This document shows positions 8,001 to 17,382 of a DNA stretch of 34,482 nucleotides, one piece after another (the stretch's first letter is position 1; the number at the start of each line of letters is the position of its first letter). The DNA comes from Betaproteobacteria bacterium (lineage in GTDB: Bacteria > Pseudomonadota > Gammaproteobacteria > Burkholderiales > Usitatibacteraceae): assembly GCA_019449455.1 (NCBI GenBank), contig JAGRPO010000078.1, positions 1-34,482 on the forward strand. The letters are read 5' to 3'. The notes below the pieces were generated by a model, which saw only the letters and a program-made list of their open reading frames with translations, made no database searches and was not told the DNA's origin. A program made the translations under genes and the position numbers.

Positions 8001-8799
8001 CATCGTGGGCGCCGTGGTCGGCGTGCAGCCCTTCGGCGGCGAAGGCAAGTCCGGCACCGGCCCCAAGGCCGGCGGCCCGGTCTACCTGCGCGCGTTGGCG
8101 CGCGGGCCCGTGACCGGCGCCTGGCTTCCCGACGTCGCGCCGCCCGGCGCGGCCGCCGCGCCTGCCGCCGGGTTCGACGACGCGGTCGCGGCACTGGCCG
8201 CCGCCGCGCCCGGCCTCGGGTCGCTCGATCGCCTGCCGGTGCTCGCCGCGCTCGGACGCCAGGGCGGCGACGCCGTCGCATCGCTCGCGAAGGACCTCGC
8301 CGCGGCCGTCGAGGAGGGCCGCGAGCGCGAGCTGGCCGGGCCCACGGGAGAGCGCAACACGTGGCGGACGCACTCGCGCGGCCTCACGGTCGCGATGGGC
8401 GACGAAGGCGATCACGCGATGGCGTGGCTCGCGCAGGCGATGGCCGCGATCGCCGCGGGCAATCCTGTTCTGCTCGCTGCGCCCGGCAACGCGTCCACCG
8501 CATCGCGAATCGCCGCGTGGGTACGCTCCGCCGGCTGGCCGGCGATCGCCGCCGCGCCAGCGGCCGTGCACGCCTGGGCGAAGCTGCCTGCCCTCGCGGC
8601 GGTCATGGCGGGAAGCGCGACGCTAGCCGCCGTTGCATGCGCCGCCGTCTCGGCGAGGGACGGGGCGCGGATCCCGGTCGTCGAGCCCTGCGGCCCGGCG
8701 TGGCGCTACCCGGTATGGCGCCTCGAAACGGAGCGCACGGTCTCGGTCAACACGGTCGCCGCCGGCGGCAATGCGCACTTGCTGGCGCAGATGGACTGA
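5077..8799 (+). CDS. putA: bifunctional proline dehydrogenase / L-glutamate gamma-semialdehyde dehydrogenase (PutA, long form without RHH domain)
   Basis: The protein has 1240 aa and oxidises proline to glutamate in two channelled steps, an FAD-dependent PRODH step and an NAD-dependent aldehyde dehydrogenase step, at the inner face of the membrane. The N-terminus enters directly into the PutA domain I region; there is no ribbon-helix-helix DNA-binding domain. The PRODH barrel spans roughly residues 170-460, with RLVKGAYWD at 354-362. The ALDH domain spans roughly 540-1010, with catalytic Glu787 in AETGGQNA and nucleophile Cys821 in QRCSALR. A C-terminal ALDH-superfamily-like domain follows and ends with the conserved tail TVSVNTVAAGGNAHLLAQ. 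This layout is the long, non-regulatory PutA type. Regulation is therefore likely by the divergent Lrp-type gene. No clear Shine-Dalgarno precedes ATG 5077. Confidence 0.97.
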   Translation: MTTPNPPALARRGSPLREAITAAYRRAEPDAVAAMRPAATFDEAALARIRSRAGVLVQRVRDERSGASGVDALMSEFNLSSEEGIALMCLAEALLRIPDTGTADRLIRDKLSRGDWRSHVGGSQSLFVNAACWALVVSGALARAEPEPRGLDGALTALLGRAGEPVIRAATRAAMGYLGSQFVLGETIGEALSKARRKEARGYRYSFDMLGEASMTMADADRYREIYLEAIDAVGRSSAGRGIYAGPGVSVKLSALHPRYSRAQHGRAMAELLPRLKELMAAAKRRDIGLTVDAEEADRLELSLDLLEALAFDPDLAGWNGFGFVIQTVQKRAPNVVDWALDLARRSGRRLMIRLVKGAYWDSEVKRAQVAGHDDYPVFTRKSHTDIAYLACARKLLAEPALAFPQFATHNAATLCQVMELAGENRDFEFQCLHGMGETLYDQVVGASEFGLPCRIYAPVGTHETLLAYLVRRLLENGANSSFVNQIVDPGVPLERLLEDPVTAAMPFRGSPHPRVPAPPALYPDRRNSSGIDLTDEHALASLDAALAAAAAQSWVAAPMPAHGTSPAGSGAVAAVHNPARAHEVVGLCTDATPADIDRALALARGADAWRSSAAGERARILERTADLLEENAARLVHLAVREAGKTLPNAVGEVREAVDFCRYYALRIREEPPGEPLGVVACISPWNFPLAIFLGQVAAALAAGNAVIAKPAEQTPLIAAEAVRLLRQAGLPAEALQFLPGPGETVGAALVADPRVDGVVFTGSTEVAAIIHRTLAARGNVALIAETGGQNAMIVDSSALPEQVVADVLASAFDSAGQRCSALRVLCLQEEIAGRVLPMLAGAMRELAVGDPALLETDVGPIIDAAAKAGLDAHVARLEKTAKLVARTPVPAGLAGHFVAPVAFEIGSIAELDREVFGPVLHVLRFRGGELARVVDDVNATGFGLTLGIHSRLDSTIDFILDRARAGNVYVNRNIVGAVVGVQPFGGEGKSGTGPKAGGPVYLRALARGPVTGAWLPDVAPPGAAAAPAAGFDDAVAALAAAAPGLGSLDRLPVLAALGRQGGDAVASLAKDLAAAVEEGRERELAGPTGERNTWRTHSRGLTVAMGDEGDHAMAWLAQAMAAIAAGNPVLLAAPGNASTASRIAAWVRSAGWPAIAAAPAAVHAWAKLPALAAVMAGSATLAAVACAAVSARDGARIPVVEPCGPAWRYPVWRLETERTVSVNTVAAGGNAHLLAQMD

Positions 8800-8826
8800 C
8801 GGGAAGCGCTCGCCCCGCCGCGCCGT

Positions 8827-10908
8827 TCAGGCAGGCTGTTCCTGCGCGACGAGGCCGCGCTTTGCCAGCATCGGCCCGACGCTCGGGTCGCGCCCGCGGA
8901 ACCCCCGGAACGCCTCGGCGGGATCGAGGGTCGCGCCCGTCGAGTAGACGTAGCGATGAAGCCGGGCGGCCGTTTGCGCGTCGAAGGGATCGCCCGCCTC
9001 GACGAAGGCGCCGTGCCCGTCGGCGTCCAGGACCTCGGCCCACAGGTAGACGTAGTAGCCCGCCGCGTACGAGGAACCGGAGAAGAGGTGGCTGAAGTGC
9101 GGCAGGCGGTGGCGCATCACGATCTCGCGCGGCATCCCGATCCGCGCGAGCTCCGCCGCCTCGAACTCCGCGATGTCCACGCCGCCGGCATCGGGGCGGG
9201 CGTGCAGCGCCATGTCGACGAGCGCGCAGGCGGTGTACTCCACCGTCTCGAATCCCTGGTTGAAGCGGCGCGCCCGCTTGAGCGCCATGACCATCTCCGG
9301 CGGGATGGGCTCGCCCGTCTCGTGGTGCAGCGCGTGCTTCGCGAGCACGGCCGGCTCGAACGCCCAGTGCTCGAAGATCTGCGAGGGCAGCTCCACGAAG
9401 TCGCGCAGCACCTGCGTTCCCGAGAGGCGCTCGTAGGTCACCTGCGACAGCAGGCCGTGCAGGCCGTGCCCGAATTCGTGGAAGAGCGTGCGCACGTCGT
9501 CGGCGGACAGCAGCGTGGGCCCGCCCTCGGGCCCGCGGGCGAAGTTGTTGTGGTTCGCGATGATGGGCAGCGTCTCGCCGCCGGCGCGCGACTGCCAGCG
9601 ATAGGCGCTCATCCACGCGCCGCTGCGCTTGGCCGGGCGCGCGTAGTTGTCGCTGAGGAAAAGGCCCACCGCGCGCCCGTCCGCGCCGCGCACTTCGAAG
9701 GCGCGCACGTCCGGGTGGTAGGCGCGGATGTCGGGGCGCTCCTCGAACTCGAGGCCGAAGAGCCGGCGCGCCGTGTCGAAGGCGGCCGGAAGCATCCGCT
9801 CCAGCGAGAAGTAGGGTTTCAGCTTCGAGTCGTCCAGGCCGTATCGCGCCTCGCGCAGCTTTTCGGCGTAGTAGCGCCAGTCCCACGGCTCGATCGCGTG
9901 GGTCTCGCCCATGGCGCGCGCCTGCGCGGCGAGCGCGTCGCGCTCCTGCGCCGCCCGGGCCTTGGCCGGCTCCCACACCTGCTCGAGGAGTGCCGCCACC
10001 GCGCCGGGGGTGCCGGCCATGCGGTCCACGAGCGCGTAGTCGGCGTAGTTCGAGTAGCCGTGCAGGCGGGCCTGCTCGTTGCGCAAGGCGAGGATCTCGC
10101 GCGCGACCGGCCCGTTGTCGTGCCGGCCCTCGTTGCCGCCGCGGCCGATCCACGCCTTGAACGCCTTTTCGCGGAGGTCGCGCCGGCTGGAGAACGTGAG
10201 GAACGGCACGACGAGCGAGCGCGACAGCGTGATGGCCCAGCCGCCGGCTTCCCCGCCCGCCTGCGCCGCCTCCCGGGCCGCCGCGCGCAGCCATTCGGGA
10301 AGTCCCGCGAGGTCTTCCGCGCCGCGCAACGCGATCCTGATGCCGGCCTCGTCGGCCAGCACGTTCTGGCTGAACCGCGTCGAGAGCTCGGCGAGCCGCT
10401 CGACGATGCCCGCCAGGCGCGCCTTGCCCGCCTCCGGCAGCCGGGCGCCCTGGAGGACGAAATCGAGGTGCACCCGGTCGAGGAGCCGCCGCTCTTCCTG
10501 CGCGAGGCCGAGCTCGCCGCGGCGCCCGTGAAGCGCGTCGATGCGGGCGAAAAGCCCGGGGTGCAGCGCGATCGCGCTGTGGTGCGCGGCGAGGCGCGGG
10601 GCCATCTCGCGCTCGGCCGCCTGGAGCGCGGGCGAAGCCTCGGCCCGCGTGAGGTTCACGAAGAGCGGCTCGATGCGGGCGAGCTCCCTTCCCGCCGCGT
10701 CGAAGGCGGCTACCGTGTTCTCGAAGGTCGGCGGCTGCGCGCAGGCCGCGATCGCGTCCACTTCCGCGCGATGCGCGCGCAGCGCGTGGTCGAACGCCGG
10801 AACGAAGTGCTCGGCGCGGATCGCCGCGAATGGCGGCATGCCGAAGGGCCCGTCCCAGGCCTGGAGCAGCGGATTTGGCGCGTGGTCGGTCAAGTGGGCC
10901 TCCGGCAT
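8827..10908 (-). CDS. dcp: M3-family zinc metallopeptidase, peptidyl-dipeptidase Dcp type
   Basis: The protein has 693 aa, close to the usual 680-700 of Dcp/oligopeptidase A enzymes, which degrade short peptides in the cytoplasm. The zinc-binding HEFGH motif is at residues 477-481 (TLFHEFGHGLHGLLS), followed by LSGTQVLRDFVELPSQIFEHWA, a segment typical of Dcp. The C-terminus (RGRDPSVGPMLAKRGL) also favours Dcp over oligopeptidase A. There is no signal peptide. It is the last gene of the efflux operon, starting 7 nt after the tetR stop, so it is probably cotranscribed with the pump. It converges on putA with a 27-nt gap in which I see no convincing terminator. Confidence 0.92.
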   Translation of the reverse strand: MPEAHLTDHAPNPLLQAWDGPFGMPPFAAIRAEHFVPAFDHALRAHRAEVDAIAACAQPPTFENTVAAFDAAGRELARIEPLFVNLTRAEASPALQAAEREMAPRLAAHHSAIALHPGLFARIDALHGRRGELGLAQEERRLLDRVHLDFVLQGARLPEAGKARLAGIVERLAELSTRFSQNVLADEAGIRIALRGAEDLAGLPEWLRAAAREAAQAGGEAGGWAITLSRSLVVPFLTFSSRRDLREKAFKAWIGRGGNEGRHDNGPVAREILALRNEQARLHGYSNYADYALVDRMAGTPGAVAALLEQVWEPAKARAAQERDALAAQARAMGETHAIEPWDWRYYAEKLREARYGLDDSKLKPYFSLERMLPAAFDTARRLFGLEFEERPDIRAYHPDVRAFEVRGADGRAVGLFLSDNYARPAKRSGAWMSAYRWQSRAGGETLPIIANHNNFARGPEGGPTLLSADDVRTLFHEFGHGLHGLLSQVTYERLSGTQVLRDFVELPSQIFEHWAFEPAVLAKHALHHETGEPIPPEMVMALKRARRFNQGFETVEYTACALVDMALHARPDAGGVDIAEFEAAELARIGMPREIVMRHRLPHFSHLFSGSSYAAGYYVYLWAEVLDADGHGAFVEAGDPFDAQTAARLHRYVYSTGATLDPAEAFRGFRGRDPSVGPMLAKRGLVAQEQPA

Positions 10909-10915
10909 CGTCGGT

Positions 10916-11545
10916 TCAGGGTGGGGCGGGAGATTCGAATCCCATGAGGCGGAACAACGGCTCCAGGGCTTCCCCCAGGATCTCGGCGTCGAATTCCGGA
11001 TCGCGCGCGGCCCGCACCACGAGACCCTCGATCACGCACTGCATGAGAACTCCGCGGGCGCGGGCGACGTCCTCCGGAAGGCCCAGACCGCCCTCCTCCC
11101 GGCCGCGGCGCAGCCAGCGCTCGAAATCCGTGCGCGTAAGCGTATCCGAAGTCCGGATCGCGCGCGCCATCTCGGGGGCGCGAGTGGCCTCGGCGCTCAT
11201 TTCGAGGAAGAGCGCCGCGTTCATCACCCCCGCGCTGCCCGTCTGCCACAGGCGGAACTTCTCGAGGACCTTCGCCGGGAAGTCGGCATCCGTGTAGAGC
11301 TCCTCGATCTTCGCCCGCTTGCCCTCCAGCTCGCGCGCGATGATCGCGAGCATGATGGCGTTCTTGCTCTCGAAGTAGCGGTACATGAGGCCGGCGCTCA
11401 TGTCGGCGGTCTCGGCGATCGCCGCCATGCTGGCGCCGTGGAAGCCCTGCTCGACGAAGCACTTCTGCGCCGCGTCGAGGATTCGCTCGCGCTGGCTCTC
11501 GGCGCGCGCCTCGGCCTGCGCCGAGCGGCGGCGGACCGCGCTCAC
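10916..11545 (-). CDS. TetR/AcrR-family repressor of the efflux operon
   Basis: The protein has 209 aa from GTG 11545. This start overlaps the oprM-type stop as GTGA and is preceded by GGAGAGGAG 3 nt upstream, so I prefer it to the upstream in-frame GTG at 11563. Residues 1-65 hold the TetR DNA-binding domain (QRERILDAAQKCFVEQGF, then GASMAAIAETADMSAGLMYRYFESK with the recognition helix near 48-58). The rest is a helical ligand-binding domain with no obvious relatives by eye. The gene sits inside the operon it most likely controls. A TetR-like operator lies at 17329-17344 over the operon promoter, implying negative autoregulation relieved by pump substrates. Confidence 0.93.
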   Translation of the reverse strand: MSAVRRRSAQAEARAESQRERILDAAQKCFVEQGFHGASMAAIAETADMSAGLMYRYFESKNAIMLAIIARELEGKRAKIEELYTDADFPAKVLEKFRLWQTGSAGVMNAALFLEMSAEATRAPEMARAIRTSDTLTRTDFERWLRRGREEGGLGLPEDVARARGVLMQCVIEGLVVRAARDPEFDAEILGEALEPLFRLMGFESPAPP

Positions 11546-12951
11546 GGGCTCCTCTCCTTCCACCCGCCGCCCAGGGCCTTGTAGAGCGTCACGCGGTTGG
11601 CCTGCTCCGCGCGGCGAGTGGCCACGAGGCCCTGCTGCGCCGCGTAGAGGGTGCGCTGCGCGTCCAGGAGCACGAGGTAGCTGTCGCGGCCCGCCTCGTA
11701 GCGCGAACGCGAGAGCCTGTCGGCGTTTGCCGCGGCCTCCACGAGCGACTCCTGCGCCCGGCGCTGCTCCGCCAACGCGCGCGAAAGGACCAGCGCGTCC
11801 GCCACCTCGCGGAAGCCCGCCTGGATGGCCTTCTCGTATTGCGCGAGGGCGATGTCGCGGTCGGCCGTCGCCGCGTCGAGGTTCGCGGCGAGGCGCCCGC
11901 CCTGGAAGATCGGGACCTGGATCGACGGCATCACGCTCCAGGCGAACGAGCCGCCCCTGAAAAGCCCCGAGAGCTCGTCGCTTGCCGTGCCGACGGCGCC
12001 GGTGAGCTTGATGGAGGGGAAGAAGGCCGCCCGGGCCGCGCCGATGTTGGCGTTGGCCGCGCGCAGCGCGTGCTCGGCGCGCAGGACGTCGGGACGGCGC
12101 AGCAGCGCTTCGGAGGGAAGCCCGGCCGGCACCGCCTCGAGGACGGACACCGGCGTGGCGAAGCCGGCGGGCAGCAGCGACTCCTCCACCGGGGCGCCGA
12201 CCAGCAGCGCCAGGGCGTTGGCGTCATTGGCCGCCAGCCCGCCGTAGCGCGCCGCGTCGGCGCGCGCCGTCTCCACCGTCGTGCGCGCCTGGTTCAACTC
12301 GAGCCCGGAGACGGCGCCCAGCTCGTGGCGCTTGCGCGTGAGCCCGAAGGCCGCTTCCTGGTTGGCGAGGGTGGCCTGCGCCACGCGCAACTGTTCCCGG
12401 TCGGCCGCCAGCGCAAGGTACGCATTGGCCACTTCCGCCACGAGGGAGAGCTGCGCGCCGCGCCTGGCCTCCTCCTGCCCGAAGTACTGCTCCAGCGCCG
12501 CCTGGCTGAGGTTGCGCACGCGCCCGAACAGGTCGATCTCGAACTCCGTGATGCCGAGGTTCACGGTGTAGGCATCGCTCACGTCGCGGTGGTCTCCGCC
12601 GGTGCGCACGAGCGCTCCCGCAACGCCGACAGACGGCACGCGGTCTGCCCGCTGGATGCGGTAGATCGCCCGCGCCCGCTCGACGTTGAGCACGGCCACG
12701 CGCAGGTCGCGGTTGGTCTCCAGCGCCTTCGCGATGAGTTGCGCGAGCTTCGGGTCGGTGAAGAAATCGCTCCAGCCCACGTCGGCAACGCCGGCGACGG
12801 GCATCGCGCCCGCGGTCGGCGAGGTCGCGCTGCCGGTCCACTGCGCCGGGATTCCCGGGTTCGCTTCGGGAAGCGCGGGCTCGAGCATCGCGCAGCCGCT
12901 GGCGGCGAGAGCCGCCGCGAGCGCAGCCAGGGTGCCGACGTTCCTACTCAT
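11542..12951 (-). CDS. outer-membrane efflux channel lipoprotein (OprM/NodT family)
   Basis: The protein has 469 aa. The N-terminus [20 protein letters not shown] is a lipoprotein signal with the lipidated cysteine at residue 20. Two OEP repeats follow (for example [21 protein letters not shown] and the second-half [16 protein letters not shown]), the pattern of the trimeric TolC-like channel. It forms the exit duct of the tripartite pump with the two upstream genes. Its start overlaps the acrB-type stop by 8 nt and is preceded by a strong AAGGAGG site inside the acrB-type gene, so translation is coupled. Confidence 0.95.
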   Translation of the reverse strand: MSRNVGTLAALAAALAASGCAMLEPALPEANPGIPAQWTGSATSPTAGAMPVAGVADVGWSDFFTDPKLAQLIAKALETNRDLRVAVLNVERARAIYRIQRADRVPSVGVAGALVRTGGDHRDVSDAYTVNLGITEFEIDLFGRVRNLSQAALEQYFGQEEARRGAQLSLVAEVANAYLALAADREQLRVAQATLANQEAAFGLTRKRHELGAVSGLELNQARTTVETARADAARYGGLAANDANALALLVGAPVEESLLPAGFATPVSVLEAVPAGLPSEALLRRPDVLRAEHALRAANANIGAARAAFFPSIKLTGAVGTASDELSGLFRGGSFAWSVMPSIQVPIFQGGRLAANLDAATADRDIALAQYEKAIQAGFREVADALVLSRALAEQRRAQESLVEAAANADRLSRSRYEAGRDSYLVLLDAQRTLYAAQQGLVATRRAEQANRVTLYKALGGGWKERSP

Positions 12952-15900
12952 GGGACGGCCCTCCTTCGACTTGCGCCGGCGCCGCCGGCTCCTTCTGCCC
13001 GAAGAGGCGGAAGATGACGACGAAGAAAAGCGGGATGAAGACGACGCCGAGGAAGGTGCCCACGGCCATGCCTCCCAGCACGCCCGTGCCGATGGCGCGC
13101 TGCGCCCCGGACCCGGCGCCGGTCGCCTTGGCGAGCGGCATCACGCCGAGCCCGAAGGCGATCGAGGTCATGAGGATGGGCCGCAGGCGGTCGCGCCCTG
13201 CGGCCACCACCGCCTCGATCACGTCCATGCCCTTGTCGAGGTTCTCCTTGGCGAACTGGACGATGAGGACCGCGTTCTTGCTCGACAGCCCCACGGTCGC
13301 GAGCATCGCCACCTGGAAATACACGTCGCGCTCGTAGCCGCGCAGCATCGTGGCGAGCACCGTGCCGAGGATGCCCAGCGGCACCACCATCAGCACCGCC
13401 GTCGGCACGGTCCAGCTCTCGTAGAGCGCCGCGAGGCAGAGGAACACGACCAGGATGGAGAGCGTGTAGAGCATCGGCGTCTGCGCGCCGGCCGCGCGTT
13501 CCTGGTAGGAGGCGCCCGTCCACTCGAGGCCCACGCCCTTCGGCAATTGCGCGACCAGGCGCTCGACTTCCGCCATGGCGTCTCCCGAGCTCACGCCCCG
13601 CGCGGCCTCGCCGTTGATCTGCATGGCCGGCACGCCGTTGTAGCGCTCCAGGCGCGGCGAGCCGTAGGCCCAGCGCGAGGTGGCGAACGCGGTGAAGGGC
13701 ACCATCTCGCCCTTCGCGTTCCTCACCGACCAGCGGTGGAAGTCCTCCGGCACCATGCGGAAAGGCGCGTCGGCCTGCACGATCACGCGCTTCACGCGCC
13801 CGCGGTCGATGAAGTCGTCGATGTACTGGCTGCCCCAGGCCACGGAGAGCGTGGCGTTGATGTCGGCGTCGGCGAGCCCCAGCGCGCCCGCCTTGGCGGT
13901 GTCGATGTCGATGCGGAACTGCGGGGTGTCTTCCTGGCCGTTGGGCCGGACCTTGGCCAGCAGCTTGCTCTTGGCGGCCGCGCCGAGGAACTGGTTCCTC
14001 GCCTGGGTGAGCGCGTCGTGGCCCATGCCGACGGTGTCCTTGAGGAAGAACGAGTAGCCGCCCGACACGCCGAGCTCGGGAACCGCCGGCGGCGAGAAGG
14101 CGAACACGAACGCGTCCTTGATCTGCATGAAGTTGCCCATCGCGCGCCCGGCGACGGCCTCGACGGACTGTTCGGGTCTTTCGCGCTCCGACCAGTCCTT
14201 GAGGCTCACGAACGCCACCCCCGTGTTCTGGCCGAAGCCGCCGAAGCTGAAGCCCTGCACGGTGAAGAGCGACTTGACCGTGTCCTTCTCGTTCTCGAGG
14301 AAGTGCTGCTCGACCTTCTTGATCACCTCCATCGTGCGCTCCTGGGTCGCGCCCACCGGGCCCTGCACCTGGGCGAAGAGCACGCCCTGGTCCTCGGCCG
14401 GCAGGAACGCCGTGGGGATGCGCAGGAACAGCACCACCATCACCGCGGCCATCACCAGGAACACCGCGAAGAAGCGCTTCGAGCGGCTCACCATGCCGCG
14501 CACCGACTTCTGGTAGCTGCCGTTGCCCCGGTCGAACACCTTGTTGAACCAGCCGAAGAAGCCGGAATCGGAGGCGTGGTGGCCCTTCTCGATGCGCACC
14601 ATCATGGTCGCGCAGAGCGCCGGCGTGAGCACGATCGCCACGAGCACGGACAGCGAGATGGCCGAGACGATCGTCGCCGAGAACTGGCGGTAGATGACGC
14701 CCGTGGACCCGCCCAGGAACGCCATCGGCACGAAGACGGCCGCGAGGATCATGCCCACGGCGACCAGGGCGCCGGTGATCTGGTCCATGGACTGGCGCGT
14801 GGCTTCCAGCGGCGTGAGGCCCTGCTCGCTCATCACGCGCTCCACGTTCTCGACCACCACGATGGCGTCGTCCACCAGCAGGCCGATGGCGAGCACCATG
14901 GCGAACATGGTGAGCATGTTGATCGAGTAGCCCAGCGCGGCGAGGACGGCGAACGTGCCCAGCAGCACCACCGGCACGGCGATCGTCGGGATGAGGGTCG
15001 CGCGGAAGTTCTGCAGGAAGAGGTACATCACCACGAAGACGAGGAAGACCGCCTCGAGGAGCGTCTTCACCACCTCCTTGATCGAGGCGGTGACGAACGG
15101 CGTGGTGTCGAACGGGATCACCGCCTTGAGGCCCGCCGGGAAGGAGGGCTCGAGCTGCTTGACCAGCGCTTCCAGGCGCTGCGCCGTGGCGAGCGAGTTG
15201 GCGCCCGTGGCGAGCGAGATCGCCACACCCGTGGACGGCTGCCCGTTGTAGCGGGCGATGATGCTGTAGTCCTCGGCGCCCAGCTCCACCCGCGCCACGT
15301 CGCCCAGCGTGAGCGCCGAGCCGTCGGCGCGGCTCCTCACCACGATGGCGCGGAACTGCTCGGGGGTCTGCAGGCGGTCCTGCCCGGTGATGGTCGCGTT
15401 GAGCTGCTGGCCGGGGATGGCGGGCGTGCCGCCGAGCTGGCCCACGGCGACCTGCGCGTTCTGCGCGCGGATCGCGGCGATGACCTCGGCCGTCGAAAGC
15501 CGGTAGGTGTCGAGCTTGCCGGGGTCGAGCCAGACGCGCATGGCGTAGCGCGCGCCGAACACCCGCACGCTGCCCACGCCGTCGACGCGGCTGATCGGGT
15601 CCGCGATCGTCGCCTTGATGTAGTCGGCGATGTCGCGCTGGGCCATGCTGCCGTCCTGGGAGACGAAGCCCATGACCATGAGGAAGCCGGGGTTCGCCTT
15701 GCTCACGGTGATGCCCTGCTGCTGCACGATCTGCGGCAGCGACGGGGTCGCGACCGCGAGCTTGTTCTGCACCTGCACCTGCGCGGTGTCGGGGTTGACC
15801 GCGCTGTCGAAGGTGAGCGTGATCGTCGAGACGCCGGTGGCCTCGCTCGTCGAGGACATGTAGAGCAGCCCGTCCAGGCCGGTCATGCTCTGCTCGATCA

Positions 15901-16090
15901 CCTGCGTCACCGAGTCCTCGACGGCCTTGGCGGAGGCGCCCGGGTAGGTGGCGCTGATGGTGACCGACGGCGGCGCGATCGTGGGATAGCGCGAGATCGG
16001 CAGCCGCGTGATCGAGATCGCGCCCGCGACCATGATGAGGATCGCGATGACCCACGCGAAGATGGGCCGGTCGATGAAGAAGCGTGCCAT
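12944..16090 (-). CDS. RND (HAE1) multidrug efflux permease, AcrB/MexB type
   Basis: The protein has 1048 aa, the normal AcrB length. The first transmembrane helix begins [20 protein letters not shown]. The proton-relay residues Asp407 and Asp408 ([13 protein letters not shown]) fall at exactly the AcrB numbering, and Lys938 in [11 protein letters not shown] corresponds to AcrB Lys940. The two large periplasmic porter loops lie between TM1-TM2 and TM7-TM8. It exports hydrophobic and amphiphilic compounds from the periplasm or membrane using the proton gradient. The preceding acrA-type gene ends 12 nt upstream, and AGGAAGG gives a good ribosome binding site. Confidence 0.97.
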   Translation of the reverse strand: MARFFIDRPIFAWVIAILIMVAGAISITRLPISRYPTIAPPSVTISATYPGASAKAVEDSVTQVIEQSMTGLDGLLYMSSTSEATGVSTITLTFDSAVNPDTAQVQVQNKLAVATPSLPQIVQQQGITVSKANPGFLMVMGFVSQDGSMAQRDIADYIKATIADPISRVDGVGSVRVFGARYAMRVWLDPGKLDTYRLSTAEVIAAIRAQNAQVAVGQLGGTPAIPGQQLNATITGQDRLQTPEQFRAIVVRSRADGSALTLGDVARVELGAEDYSIIARYNGQPSTGVAISLATGANSLATAQRLEALVKQLEPSFPAGLKAVIPFDTTPFVTASIKEVVKTLLEAVFLVFVVMYLFLQNFRATLIPTIAVPVVLLGTFAVLAALGYSINMLTMFAMVLAIGLLVDDAIVVVENVERVMSEQGLTPLEATRQSMDQITGALVAVGMILAAVFVPMAFLGGSTGVIYRQFSATIVSAISLSVLVAIVLTPALCATMMVRIEKGHHASDSGFFGWFNKVFDRGNGSYQKSVRGMVSRSKRFFAVFLVMAAVMVVLFLRIPTAFLPAEDQGVLFAQVQGPVGATQERTMEVIKKVEQHFLENEKDTVKSLFTVQGFSFGGFGQNTGVAFVSLKDWSERERPEQSVEAVAGRAMGNFMQIKDAFVFAFSPPAVPELGVSGGYSFFLKDTVGMGHDALTQARNQFLGAAAKSKLLAKVRPNGQEDTPQFRIDIDTAKAGALGLADADINATLSVAWGSQYIDDFIDRGRVKRVIVQADAPFRMVPEDFHRWSVRNAKGEMVPFTAFATSRWAYGSPRLERYNGVPAMQINGEAARGVSSGDAMAEVERLVAQLPKGVGLEWTGASYQERAAGAQTPMLYTLSILVVFLCLAALYESWTVPTAVLMVVPLGILGTVLATMLRGYERDVYFQVAMLATVGLSSKNAVLIVQFAKENLDKGMDVIEAVVAAGRDRLRPILMTSIAFGLGVMPLAKATGAGSGAQRAIGTGVLGGMAVGTFLGVVFIPLFFVVIFRLFGQKEPAAPAQVEGGPSHE

Positions 16091-16102
16091 CGCGGCGCCT
16101 TC

Positions 16103-17278
16103 CTATTTCTTCGGCGCCGCGGCGGGCGCGTTCGCGGGCGCGGGTTGCGCGACCTTCGCCGGCATGCCCGGCTGGATCTTCTGCAGGCCCTCGACGATCA
16201 CCCGGTCGCCCGCGGCGAGGCCCTCCTCGACCAGCCACTGGTCGCCGACGGTGCGGCTCACCTTGACCGGGCGCGCCTCCACCTTGCCCTCGGCCGTGAG
16301 GAGCATCGCCGAGGTGTTGCCCTTCGGGTCGCGCGCGATGCCGCGTTGCGGCACCAGGATCCCGCCTTCGCGCACGCCGCTGCCCACCACCGCGCGCACG
16401 TAGATGCCCGGCAGGAGCACCTGCGCCGGGTTGGGGACGACGACGCGAAGCGTGTAGCTGCCCGTGTTCGGGTCGACCGTGGCCTCGGAGAACACGAGCC
16501 GGCCCTGCTGCTGGTGGCGGCTGCCGTCCTCGAGGAGGATTTCCACGGGGAGGTCCCTCGCCTCCTTCACCCGGCCGGCGGCGACCTGCTTGCGCAACGC
16601 CAGGAGCTCGCTGCTCGACTGGGTCACGTCCACGTAGATGGGGTCGATGCTCTGCACGGTGGCAAGCGCGGCGGCCTGGTTGGCCGTGACGAGCGCGCCG
16701 GCGGTGACGGACGAGCGGCCGATGCGCCCGGAGATCGGCGAGGCGATCTGCGCGTAGCGCAGGTTGATCCCGGCGCGCTCGAGCGCCGCCCTCGCGGCCG
16801 CCACGTCGGCTTCGGCCTGCTTGCCGGCGGCCACGGCGTTCTCGTGGTCCTGCCTGCTCACCGCGTCGATCTTCACGAGTTCCGCGGAGCGGCGCGCGTT
16901 CAGGGTCGCGGTCTCGAGCGTCGCCTCCGCGCGCGCGAGCGCCGCCTTCGCGCTCGTGACGTCGGCCCGGTAGGTGGCGTCGTCGAGCTGGTAGAGGGGC
17001 TGGCCGGCCTTGACCAGCCCGCCCTCGGTGAACAGGCGCTCCTTCACGATGCCCGTCACCTGCGGGCGCACTTCGGCCATGAGGTAGGGACTCGTCCTGC
17101 CCGGCAGTTCGCGCGAGAGCGTGACCTTCTCGGCCTTGAGCGTGACCACGCCCACTTCGGCCGGGGGCATCCCGGCGCCTGGGGGCGCGGCCTCCTTCTG
17201 GCCGGAGCAAGCGGCCAGGATCCCGGCCAGGGATAGCGCGCAACCTATTGAAACAATGCGATAAATATTCTTGTTCAT
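16103..17278 (-). CDS. RND efflux periplasmic adaptor lipoprotein, AcrA/MexA type
   Basis: The protein has 391 aa. The signal MNKNIYRIVSIGCALSLAGILAAC has a lipobox with cysteine at residue 24. The order is the usual one: beta-barrel start (RELPGRTSPYLMAEVRPQVTGIV), lipoyl half (GGLVKAGQPLYQLDDATY), a long alpha-helical hairpin (about residues 95-165), second lipoyl half and membrane-proximal domain. A Pro/Ala-rich tail ends PAPANAPAAAPKK. It joins the inner-membrane permease to the outer-membrane channel. It is the first gene of the operon, whose promoter and operator lie about 50-80 nt upstream of ATG 17278. Confidence 0.96.
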   Translation of the reverse strand: MNKNIYRIVSIGCALSLAGILAACSGQKEAAPPGAGMPPAEVGVVTLKAEKVTLSRELPGRTSPYLMAEVRPQVTGIVKERLFTEGGLVKAGQPLYQLDDATYRADVTSAKAALARAEATLETATLNARRSAELVKIDAVSRQDHENAVAAGKQAEADVAAARAALERAGINLRYAQIASPISGRIGRSSVTAGALVTANQAAALATVQSIDPIYVDVTQSSSELLALRKQVAAGRVKEARDLPVEILLEDGSRHQQQGRLVFSEATVDPNTGSYTLRVVVPNPAQVLLPGIYVRAVVGSGVREGGILVPQRGIARDPKGNTSAMLLTAEGKVEARPVKVSRTVGDQWLVEEGLAAGDRVIVEGLQKIQPGMPAKVAQPAPANAPAAAPKK

Positions 17279-17327
17279 GGCATGTTTTCCGATGAATGGC
17301 CGGGCGGCCCGCGGACTGAAGCCAGCA

Positions 17328-17356
17328 AGAATGAACGCTCATTCATTTTCTGTCAA
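17328..17356 (-). promoter_or_regulatory. efflux operon promoter
   Basis: On the minus strand there is a perfect -35 TTGACA (17356-17351), a 17-nt spacer and a -10-like CATTCT (17333-17328, 3 of 6). The -10 lies 49 nt upstream of the acrA-type ATG. The strong -35 and ideal spacing support the call despite the weak -10. Confidence 0.6.
17329..17344. promoter_or_regulatory. TetR-type operator overlapping the efflux promoter
   Basis: Inverted repeat GAATGA-ACGC-TCATTC with perfect 6-bp arms. It covers the spacer and the -10 of the promoter, so a bound dimer would exclude RNA polymerase. Size and position fit a TetR-family operator; the TetR gene is the fourth gene of the controlled operon. Binding is inferred, not shown. 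Confidence 0.6.
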
Positions 17357-17382
17357 CGGGAGTCCGCTGACGGCCGTGAACC

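Noticed and set aside
12686-17236. Plus-strand frame of 1516 residues opposite the efflux genes
   Set aside because: His/Arg/Glu/Val-rich antisense frame without domains, a usual by-product of high GC at third codon positions.
12948-17342. Very long minus-strand frame of 1464 residues over acrA and acrB
   Set aside because: It is a +1 shadow frame with Arg/Gly/His-rich nonsense, while the overlapping frames encode clear AcrA and AcrB proteins.
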